Shown here: piece by piece, positions 6,986 through 13,698 of the stretch
How positions within the stretch are numbered: the stretch's first letter is position 1
Layout of the letters: every line of letters starts with the position of its first letter
Source: CAYWTX01 sp964461295
GTDB taxonomy: Bacteria > Planctomycetota > Phycisphaerae > SM23-33
Assembly (NCBI GenBank): GCA_964461295.1
Contig: CAYWTX010000607.1
Span: 1-17,782 of the forward strand
DNA: 17,782 nucleotides
Reading direction: 5' to 3'
Translations under genes and position numbers: made by a program
The notes under the pieces: generated by a model
Databases searched by the model: none
Told to the model about the DNA's origin: nothing
Seen by the model: only the letters and a program-made list of their open reading frames with translations

Positions 6986-9900
6986 ACACGTCCACGAAAC
7001 CCGCGGAACAGTTGAACGAGAATCTCAGCCGCCCGGCCGCGGCGGCGTCGGCCGTGCTGGCGGTGCTGCTGGCCGCCGCGGCGGTGATCGCCATGTTCAC
7101 CGTCAAGTTGGCCAGCTTCCAGGGCTGGGTGCTGCTCATCGGCGGAGCCGTGCTGTGCGCCGTCGCCGTCGGCGTGAGCATCCAACTGTTGATGAAGCAG
7201 GTGTGGGCCCAGAAGTTCCTGCTGGGGTTCTACCTGGTGGTCATGCTGGCCGAGGTGACGGCCCTGGTGTCGGCCGTGCTGTGGGGCCAGCCGGAATGGT
7301 GGAAGGCCGGCATACACCTGGCGGCGGTCATCCTGCCGGTGCTGGTGCTGACAGCCGGCGTGGCGGGCCTGCTGGCGGCGGCCTCGGCGCCCAACACCCG
7401 CCTGCGCTACGGCTCGATGGTGGGCGTGACGGTCGGCGTGGTGGCCGCCCTGGTGATGGTGGTCAACCTCTACGCCCAGAAGAACTACTTCCACCGCTCG
7501 ATGGAGACGCTGGGGCAGTACAGCCTTTCCGAACGGACCAAGAAGGTCCTGAGTTCGGTGAAGGACCCGCTGCGATTCACCGTCGTCTACACCTCCACCG
7601 ACAAGGCCAAGAAGACCCCCGAGCGCCGCGACCGCGTGATGGAACTGCTGGAAGACGCCAAGGTCTACGGCCACAAGGTCGAGGTCGTCAACGTCACCAA
7701 CGACACGCAGAAGGCCGCGCTGATCGAGCGGCTGCGGGCGAAGCTGGGCGGCCAGGCCGGCAAGCATGCCGAGTACCTCAAGGGCTACCAGGCGCAGGGC
7801 AAGGAGTTGTTGGCGGTCCTGGCCAAGGCCGGTGAGGAATGGCGCAACCAGGAACCCAACAGCTTCCTGAACATGTGGGGCCTGAGCGTCGAGACGGCCA
7901 ACGCGCTGAAGAAAGATTCCGGCAAGCTCGAGCAGGCGCTGGACAAGGTTGACAAGGGCCTCGCCGGGCCGGGATTGCCCGACTACGCCGAGCTGGCCCG
8001 CGAGGCCAAGGAAGGGCTGAACCCACTCAAGAGCGATCTGGAGAAACTGACGGAGGTGATCAAGGGCCTGAAGGAAACCGCCGACGCCCTGGGCAATGCC
8101 GAGAAGCGCCAGGTCGCCACGGCCGCTCTGCAGCAGGTCGCCGCAGCCGCCAAGGACGTGGCCGACGGCCTGGGCAAGGCCGGCGCCGCCCAGGGCGACC
8201 CGGCCGAGGCGATGAAGAAGTACGTCGCCGGCCTGCGGCGGACGGCGCAGCTCGCTGCCGCCACGGCGCGCCAGCTGGACGGCATCGCCGGCGAGGGCAA
8301 GGCGGAGTTCATCCGGGCCCTGCCGGCCCTGCGGCTGCAAGTGATGCTCCAGGGCGGCATGCAGGGATCGCTGCCGATCAGCCAGTACTACGCGATGAAG
8401 GCGCGGGAGATGACGGAGGAGGCCGCCGACACCGAAGGCGTCATCAAGGCCACCAAGAGCGAATACCAGGCGAAGTACATCGACCAGCAGCTCCGCCCCG
8501 CCGCGGCGACGGCGGTTGAGGAGATGGCCGCCACGGGCGAGAAGGCCAAGGCCGCCCTGGAGAAGCTCGGCGCCGTGGACGCCGCCAGCCGCAAGGCGTT
8601 CGCCGCCGCCGCCGAGGGCAAGCTGTTCGACAACATCCTGCCCAAGGTGAAGGAACTGCTCGCCGCGGCCGAGAAACTGCCCGAAGTGAAGGACACCTCG
8701 CTGGTCAGCGACGTTTCGCGCGAGAACATCGTCATCCTGGAGACCGAGAAGACCGCGAAGGTCGTGTCGTTCGACGAGGCTTGGGTGCTACAGACGCGAC
8801 CGATGGGCCCGGTCGCCGACGAGGGCGAGCAGCGGACGTTCAACGCGGACGCAGCCATCGGCAGCCGCCTGCTTTCGATCACCAACGAGCCGTTCGCGAC
8901 GGTGCTGATCGCCCACTTCGAGGCGCAAGTCCCGCCGGAGATGGCGCGGATGATGCCCCCGCCGCCGCAGAGCGACATCCCGGCGCGGGCGCTGAACGCG
9001 CTGCGCCAGCGATTGGAGGACTCCAACTTCAAGGTCAAGGAATGGAACCTGAGCGAGGAGATGCCCAAGGACGACGAGGCGGACGCCAAGGACGGCAAGA
9101 AGGCCCCGCCGAGGGTCCTGCTGGTGCTGCCGCCCCCTCCGCCCCAGGAACAGAACCCGTTCCAGCAGCAGCAGCAGCAGATGCCCATGCCGGGCTTCAA
9201 GCCCGAACATGCCCAGAAGGTGATCGACGCGATCAACTCCGGCACGCCGGCGATCTTCCTCGGCTCGTTCCTCTGGCCGCGACAAGGCAACATGTTCTCG
9301 CCGCCGGCGCCGCAGAACTACGCGTTCAACGACTACCTCCGCAACGAGTGGGGTCTGGACCTGCGGACAGAGTACCTGGTCATCCCGGCCGTCACCGATG
9401 AGCGGAACCCCGGGCGCTACAAGTTCGACCCGCAACGGTTCCGCTACCTGGCGCTGAGCGCGTTCACCGGCCAGCCCATCGGCGAGCCGCTGGCCGACCA
9501 GCGTGTGCTGTGGCGGTTCGCCTGCCCCATCGAGCGGGGCAAGGACGCCCGCGGCGAGCCCAAGGCCCCCCCAAAGGGCGTGGCGATCGAGACCGTGCTG
9601 CGGGTGCCCGCCCACATGAAGGCCACTTGGGCCACCAAGAGCATCGAACGCCTCGACCGCCAGATTCGCGGCGGCGATGGCAGCTACATCTTCCCCGACT
9701 ACAATGCCGGCGACCTGCCTCCGCCGATGGAGCTGGTCGTGGCGGCCACGAGGGCGGCGGCAACGCCCGCGACGAAGGACGCCAACTCCGCCGAGGCCGC
9801 CCCCGCCCCGGCGAGGATCGTCGTCATGGGCGTCGGCAGCTCGATGATGGACGGCTACCTCGATCAGCCGGTGCCCGTGTTCGACGAGAAGGGCACCATC

Positions 9901-10119
9901 TCGGTGACCGACCCGCCCCGCGCCGACGCCGACCTCGTCGTCAACAGCGTCTACTGGCTCGTGGGGCGGAAGAACCTGATCGCGGCCGGACCCGTGACGG
10001 CCACGATGCGGGAGATCGGGCCGGTGACCAAGGGCCTGCTGATCGCGTTGTACTGCATCGTCCTGCCCGGCGCGGTGGTGGGCGTGGGCGGAATCGTATT
10101 GTTGCGCCGCCGCTCGTAG
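6976..10119 (+). CDS. GldG-like ABC transporter auxiliary membrane protein with a large helical insertion
   Basis: This 1047-residue protein starts at the ATG at 6976 (GGAG at 6964-6967), inside the end of the permease gene. The N-terminus has about five membrane segments (roughly 22-42, 47-70, 76-97, 105-128, 141-162). Next comes the start of the ABC_transp_aux/GldG extracytoplasmic domain (YSLSERTKKVLSSVKDPLRF). Residues about 254-575 are Ala/Lys/Glu/Leu-rich, probably coiled-coil, and interrupt that domain; usual GldG proteins are about half this length. The domain resumes after about 580, carries a Pro-rich plus six-Gln stretch (about 715-735) and closes with a single membrane helix and RRRS. 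It likely partners the ATPase and permease at the inner membrane, with its bulk outside the cytoplasm. The specific role of the insertion is unknown. Confidence 0.85.
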   Translation: MAINTSTKPAEQLNENLSRPAAAASAVLAVLLAAAAVIAMFTVKLASFQGWVLLIGGAVLCAVAVGVSIQLLMKQVWAQKFLLGFYLVVMLAEVTALVSAVLWGQPEWWKAGIHLAAVILPVLVLTAGVAGLLAAASAPNTRLRYGSMVGVTVGVVAALVMVVNLYAQKNYFHRSMETLGQYSLSERTKKVLSSVKDPLRFTVVYTSTDKAKKTPERRDRVMELLEDAKVYGHKVEVVNVTNDTQKAALIERLRAKLGGQAGKHAEYLKGYQAQGKELLAVLAKAGEEWRNQEPNSFLNMWGLSVETANALKKDSGKLEQALDKVDKGLAGPGLPDYAELAREAKEGLNPLKSDLEKLTEVIKGLKETADALGNAEKRQVATAALQQVAAAAKDVADGLGKAGAAQGDPAEAMKKYVAGLRRTAQLAAATARQLDGIAGEGKAEFIRALPALRLQVMLQGGMQGSLPISQYYAMKAREMTEEAADTEGVIKATKSEYQAKYIDQQLRPAAATAVEEMAATGEKAKAALEKLGAVDAASRKAFAAAAEGKLFDNILPKVKELLAAAEKLPEVKDTSLVSDVSRENIVILETEKTAKVVSFDEAWVLQTRPMGPVADEGEQRTFNADAAIGSRLLSITNEPFATVLIAHFEAQVPPEMARMMPPPPQSDIPARALNALRQRLEDSNFKVKEWNLSEEMPKDDEADAKDGKKAPPRVLLVLPPPPPQEQNPFQQQQQQMPMPGFKPEHAQKVIDAINSGTPAIFLGSFLWPRQGNMFSPPAPQNYAFNDYLRNEWGLDLRTEYLVIPAVTDERNPGRYKFDPQRFRYLALSAFTGQPIGEPLADQRVLWRFACPIERGKDARGEPKAPPKGVAIETVLRVPAHMKATWATKSIERLDRQIRGGDGSYIFPDYNAGDLPPPMELVVAATRAAATPATKDANSAEAAPAPARIVVMGVGSSMMDGYLDQPVPVFDEKGTISVTDPPRADADLVVNSVYWLVGRKNLIAAGPVTATMREIGPVTKGLLIALYCIVLPGAVVGVGGIVLLRRRS
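9163..9180 (+). repeat. (CAG)6 microsatellite inside the GldG-like gene
   Basis: Six CAG codons in frame encode six glutamines, following a proline-rich stretch encoded by CCN codons. Pure codon repeats like this are prone to slippage in multiples of three and would change linker length without a frameshift. Confidence 0.9.
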
Positions 10120-10160
10120 AGAGCGGCGCTTCGGGGCCCGCCCGCTTCAGCGGGCAGGCC
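10108..10160 (+). terminator. pair of hairpins after the GldG-like gene
   Basis: Hairpin 1 spans 10108-10128: an 8-bp stem (CGCCGCTC-type arm with GAGCGGCG) whose loop covers the TAG stop. Hairpin 2 spans 10135-10160: arms GGCCCGCCCGC and GCGGGCAGGCC pair at 10 of 11 positions around loop TTCA. A moderately T-rich stretch follows (10161-10187). They may attenuate transcription between the GldG-like and DUF4340 genes, or stabilise the upstream message. Hairpin 2 shares its TGAA/TTCA loop with the palindrome at 13077-13105. Confidence 0.4.
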
Positions 10161-10226
10161 TGTTGGTCTTTATCTTCGTTTTGTCTTGCGCGAACTGAAC
10201 TCATAATCCTGACGGAGTCCAAGACG

Positions 10227-12557
10227 ATGAAACCGAAAACAGCGATTGTTCTCGGCGCCATCCTGCTGGTGTGCCTCTTCCTGGTCGTGCTCTCCGGCAG
10301 CGATCTGTTCAAGCCAAAGTCCCAGGACAACGACGGTCCCAAAGAGCAGGACGTGCTCAAGGCGCCGCCCGGGAAGATCGCCCGGCTGGTCGTCGAGGGG
10401 CGCGGGCAGAAGATGGTCTTCGAAAAGGGCGCCGACAAGTGGCGGCTGACCGAGCCGGTCGCCGGCCAGGCCGAGAGCTGGCGCGTCGACGGCATCGCCG
10501 ACAGCCTGAAGGACCTCAAGGGCACGACCGCCCAGGAGATCGACGCCGCCACCAGCGGGCTGGACAAGCCCGTGTGGACTGTGACGGCCATGTACCGCGC
10601 CGACAACGGCAAGGAGACGACGCAGAAGCTTCTGATCGGTCGCCCGCGGCCGATGGAGGCCGACCAGACGTACGTGAAGCTCGAAGGCGGCAAGACGACG
10701 TACGTGGTGAAGGTGGACTTCCGCGGCAAGCTGGACAAGCCCGTCAGCGACTTCCGCGACGGAACGGTGCTGGACCTCAAGGCCGACAAGGTCGTCCGCG
10801 TCGCCGTCGCCGGGGCGCAGAACTACGAGTTGGCCAAGCGCGACGGGCGCTGGGGCATCGTGCGCCCGGTGTCGGCCAAGGCGGACGCCGAGGCCGTGAA
10901 GAAGGTCGTGGACAAGGTCGCGTCGCTGAAGGCCAGCGAGTTCCTGCCCGAGGCGCCGAAGAACCTTTCGCCCTTCGGGCTGGACAAGCCCGCCCTGACC
11001 GTCGAGGTGGAGATGGAGGCGGAGGTTCCGGCCTCGGCGCCTTCCACGCAGGCCTCGCAGCCGGCGCCGCCGCCCAAGCCCGGGGCCAAGCACGTGTTGG
11101 AGATCGGCGCCCCCTCGCGGCTGGGCGACAAGCTGTACGCCAGGCTGCGCGGCGCCAATGAGGTGTTCACCGTGGACAAGGACCTCCAGAAGGACCTCGG
11201 CCCCGCCCTCAACGACCTGCGCGACAAGAAGGTCGTGGACGTGCTGGCCGACGCGGTGGCCAGCGTCGAGTTGACGCTGCCCGGCGGCAAGGTGAAGCTG
11301 GAACGTAAGGACGGGCTGTGGCGGATGACGGCGCCGATCGATGGCCCGGCCGGCGCGGACAACGTCAAGAAGCTGCTGGACAAGGTCGCCGGCTTGAAGG
11401 CGGCCGAGTTCAAGGAGGACGCCGCGGCGGCCGAGGTATACGGGCTGGCGAGCCCCGTCGGGACGATCGTCCTTCGCGAGGCGGGCGCCAATGACGCCGT
11501 CACGGTGCTGGTCGGCGGGCGCAGCGCCAGCGGCGAGATGACGTTCGTGAAGACCGCCGCGGGCAAGTCGATCGCGGTGGTGCCCACGGCCGACGCGGCG
11601 GAACTCCTGGCCGAAGGGGCAACGTACTGGGACGCCCAGATCCTGAAGCTGCCCTCCGAGGAGAAGGTCGCGAAGCTGGAGCTTCGCCGCACGGACGACA
11701 CGTTCAACCTCGCCAAGGACGCCAACGGCGGCTGGACGCTCATCGCCCCGCTGGCCGCGGCGGCCGACAAGGACAACGTCAACAAGATCATCGACCGCCT
11801 GGAGAACCTCAAGGCCGACAAGGTGGTCGCCCTGGGCAAGATGGCCCCCGATCAGTACGCCAAGAGCCCCGCGATCATGCAGGTGGTGTTCACCACGGAG
11901 AAGCCGGCCCCCACCGAGGCGGCCTCGACCCAGCCGGCGACCGGTCCGGCCACGAAGCCGGCGACCGGCCCGGCCACGCGGCCCACGCAGCCGGCCGCCA
12001 AGCCGCCGATTGCCAAGGCCTACAAGCTGACGGTAGCCAAGGTCGGCCTGCACTCCTACGCCTGGATCGACGGCGGGAGCATCGTCGCCGTCGGCGAGTT
12101 CGCCCCCACGCTGTATGACGAGATGGCCGCCGAGCTGCGCACCCGCCCGGTGTGGACCATCGATCCCGACCAGATTCGCGGCCTCAAGTTGACCGCCGGC
12201 GAGGAATCGCTGGAACTGCGCAAAATGCAGGACGCCTGGCAGAGCGTGGCCGATCCGTACGTGAAGATCGACGCCGAGAAGGTGACGAACTACCTCAAGG
12301 ACGCCAAGGACCTCAAGGCCGACCGGTTCGTCGCCAACAAGAGCGGCGACGAGGCGAAGTACGGCCTGAACAAGCCCTGGCTGACGCTGGAACTGACCGA
12401 CCAGGCGGGCAAGGCAATGAACCTGACCGTCTCGCACACGGGCGCCACGGCCACCAAGGACCGCTATGCCAAGGCGTCGACCACGCCGGGGACGTTCACG
12501 GTTCCGGCCGAGCAGATCGAGAAGCTGGGCAAGAAGCTGAAGGATTTCACGAAATAG
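10227..12557 (+). CDS. membrane-anchored DUF4340-repeat protein
   Basis: This 776-residue protein has an N-terminal membrane anchor (residues 6-24, IVLGAILLVCLFLVVLSG) and no further membrane segment, so most of it should lie in the periplasm. About five copies of a DUF4340-like unit recur, each with an aromatic motif followed by a helix ending in LK: near residues 69 (KWRLTEPV), 206 (RWGIVRPV), 362 (LWRMTAPI), 500 (GWTLIAPL) and 668 (AWQSVADP). Two linkers are rich in Pro/Ala/Thr (about 270-290 and 555-595). GGAG at 10214-10217 fixes the start. DUF4340 proteins commonly follow GldG-like genes, so it probably acts with the ABC complex, but no biochemical function is established. The gene is 107 bases after the GldG-like gene and is followed by a strong hairpin. 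Confidence 0.85.
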   Translation: MKPKTAIVLGAILLVCLFLVVLSGSDLFKPKSQDNDGPKEQDVLKAPPGKIARLVVEGRGQKMVFEKGADKWRLTEPVAGQAESWRVDGIADSLKDLKGTTAQEIDAATSGLDKPVWTVTAMYRADNGKETTQKLLIGRPRPMEADQTYVKLEGGKTTYVVKVDFRGKLDKPVSDFRDGTVLDLKADKVVRVAVAGAQNYELAKRDGRWGIVRPVSAKADAEAVKKVVDKVASLKASEFLPEAPKNLSPFGLDKPALTVEVEMEAEVPASAPSTQASQPAPPPKPGAKHVLEIGAPSRLGDKLYARLRGANEVFTVDKDLQKDLGPALNDLRDKKVVDVLADAVASVELTLPGGKVKLERKDGLWRMTAPIDGPAGADNVKKLLDKVAGLKAAEFKEDAAAAEVYGLASPVGTIVLREAGANDAVTVLVGGRSASGEMTFVKTAAGKSIAVVPTADAAELLAEGATYWDAQILKLPSEEKVAKLELRRTDDTFNLAKDANGGWTLIAPLAAAADKDNVNKIIDRLENLKADKVVALGKMAPDQYAKSPAIMQVVFTTEKPAPTEAASTQPATGPATKPATGPATRPTQPAAKPPIAKAYKLTVAKVGLHSYAWIDGGSIVAVGEFAPTLYDEMAAELRTRPVWTIDPDQIRGLKLTAGEESLELRKMQDAWQSVADPYVKIDAEKVTNYLKDAKDLKADRFVANKSGDEAKYGLNKPWLTLELTDQAGKAMNLTVSHTGATATKDRYAKASTTPGTFTVPAEQIEKLGKKLKDFTK
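11934..11981 (+). repeat. 24-bp tandem duplication coding a Pro-Ala-Thr linker
   Basis: Two near-identical 24-bp units (11934-11957 and 11958-11981) each code PATGPATK or PATGPATR. They sit in the low-complexity linker between the fourth and fifth repeats of the DUF4340 protein. The low-complexity composition favours recent slippage. Confidence 0.75.
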
Positions 12558-12582
12558 ACTTTGCGGAGTTCGGCTACCATAG

Positions 12583-12616
12583 TCGGGCGTCCCTCGCCGG
12601 GTGCGGGGACGCCCGA
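12583..12616 (+). terminator. 11-bp perfect hairpin ending the ABC operon
   Basis: TCGGGCGTCCC (12583-12593) pairs perfectly with GGGACGCCCGA (12606-12616) around a 12-base loop, 26 bases after the DUF4340 stop codon. No run of T follows, only ATCTT. It is positioned to terminate the ABC operon, or alternatively it lies in the leader of the next gene, whose ribosome binding site starts 10 bases later. Confidence 0.5.
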
Positions 12617-12636
12617 ATCTTGCGCGGAGAATCCAC

Positions 12637-13584
12637 ATGGTGGTGCGAACGTGCACAGCCGCTTGCCTGGCGGCGCTGTTTCTCGCTTTCGGCGATCCCT
12701 CGCTCGTGATCGGCGCTGAAACACAACCCTCCTTCTCGCGCGAGCAGATCGACGCCCTCATCGCCCGCCTGCGCGACAACGGGGAGAAGTGGTTCGCCGA
12801 CGAGGCCGTCGATCCCGCCATCCAGCGCGACCTCAAGGCCGTCACGTTTGACGAAGGCTCCGTGCCGGTTCTCCTGGGCGCGGTGAGGGCGATCAGGCTC
12901 CAGAAGGACGGGGAGCTATACGCCGCCGAGCGGCTGATGCGGCAGGTGCTGATGGCGAAGACCGAGGTCGTCCGCGGCATGCTGCCGGCGATCAAGGGCA
13001 TCCACGCCCAGGTGAGGACCGACTACCGCAGGTTCGAGCCGTATACGGGTGGCGCGCGAGCGGCGCCCCCCGCGTCGGCGCCCTGCGCTGAAGGCAGGAA
13101 GCGCCCGCTGACCCGCCTCGACCGCGACGGCATCGTGGCGAAGCACAACGAGTTGGCCCACGCCCTGGAGATCAAGACCTTCCAGGCGATGCTGCGGGCC
13201 GGGGACACGCACGACGACGAGCAACTCGCCGAGTGGATGCTCCAGGAGGAGAAACGCGGATCGGGCGTCTTCCTGGACATCCTGGCCGCGATCTCCACCG
13301 CGGCCGCCGCGAAGATGGACCAGGACCGGGCCAAGCGGCTGTACGACGTGCTGAACCGCGCCGGGGAGAGGCTGCGGCTCCAGGCCGCCCGGCAATACGT
13401 CCACCCCGCGCGATGCAAGATCGAGGAGAACGCACAGAGCACGTTCGAGACCAAGACCGCCAACGCCGGCGTGGAGATCGTCGCCGCCCTGAACCGCGTG
13501 GCGACGGCCGCGAAGCAGCCGGCCATCCGCGCGCCGACGAAGAGGGAACTCGACGAGGCGAACAAGCCGCGCAAAAGAGGTTGA
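12637..13584 (+). CDS. secreted protein of unknown function
   Basis: The 315-residue product starts with a probable signal peptide: short basic start, hydrophobic core CLAALFLAF, likely cleavage near residue 27 before ETQPS. I recognise no domain. The remainder looks mostly alpha-helical and charged, with a Lys/Arg-rich tail (NKPRKRG). Residues about 137-160 (GGARAAPPASAPCAEGRKR) are low-complexity and coincide with a DNA hairpin at 13077-13105, perhaps an inserted element. The ATG at 12637 is preferred over the in-frame GTG at 12601 because GGAG lies at 12626-12629 and the GTG falls in the loop of the terminator hairpin. The stop codon TGA is itself formed by the first unit of the octamer array. 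Codon usage is typical of the window, so it is likely real. Confidence 0.72.
   Translation: MVVRTCTAACLAALFLAFGDPSLVIGAETQPSFSREQIDALIARLRDNGEKWFADEAVDPAIQRDLKAVTFDEGSVPVLLGAVRAIRLQKDGELYAAERLMRQVLMAKTEVVRGMLPAIKGIHAQVRTDYRRFEPYTGGARAAPPASAPCAEGRKRPLTRLDRDGIVAKHNELAHALEIKTFQAMLRAGDTHDDEQLAEWMLQEEKRGSGVFLDILAAISTAAAAKMDQDRAKRLYDVLNRAGERLRLQAARQYVHPARCKIEENAQSTFETKTANAGVEIVAALNRVATAAKQPAIRAPTKRELDEANKPRKRG
13077..13105. repeat. small palindrome inside the secreted-protein gene
   Basis: GGCGC-CCTGC (13077-13086) pairs with GCAGG-AA-GCGCC (13094-13105) around loop GCTGAAG, giving a 10-bp stem with a two-base bulge. The TGAA loop matches that of hairpin 2 at 10135-10160 (TTCA on the given strand) with different but still paired arms. 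It encodes a low-complexity, Ala/Pro/Arg-rich stretch. It may be an in-frame insertion, but a GC-rich chance hairpin is possible. Confidence 0.4.
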
Positions 13585-13602
13585 CTGGTTGACTGGTTGA
13601 CT
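13579..13602. repeat. second octamer array (GGTTGACT)3
   Basis: Three exact copies of GGTTGACT lie at 13579-13586, 13587-13594 and 13595-13602. They fit the SGTTRACT consensus of the array at 6177-6248. The first copy supplies the last codon (GGT) and the TGA stop of the secreted-protein gene. Confidence 0.92.
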
Positions 13603-13627
13603 GGCCCAATCGACTGAGGATCTCGCT

Positions 13628-13680
13628 GGGTGGCACTCCCGAACACTGGCCTCTTTGGGGCCGTTCGGGTGCGGCTACCC
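13628..13680. repeat. imperfect intergenic hairpin upstream of aroDE
   Basis: Three paired blocks fold over 53 bases: GGGTGGC with GCTACCC (one G-T pair), CCCGAAC with GTTCGGG, and GGCC with GGCC around a short loop. It lies 18 bases before the start codon of the AroDE gene. It could terminate the upstream transcript, or be another member of the dispersed palindromes. Confidence 0.5.
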
Positions 13681-13698
13681 GACGGGGTGAAATGACGC

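Noticed and set aside
12601..12636. GTG at 12601 as start of the secreted-protein gene
   Set aside because: It falls in the loop of the terminator-like hairpin, lacks a ribosome site and would put 12 charged residues before the signal peptide. The ATG at 12637 has GGAG seven bases upstream.
10170..13001. 943-codon open frame on the minus strand antisense to the DUF4340 and secreted-protein genes
   Set aside because: Its product is Arg/Gly/Leu/His-rich low-complexity sequence typical of the antisense of GC-rich genes, while the plus-strand genes have ribosome sites, membrane anchors and family repeats.
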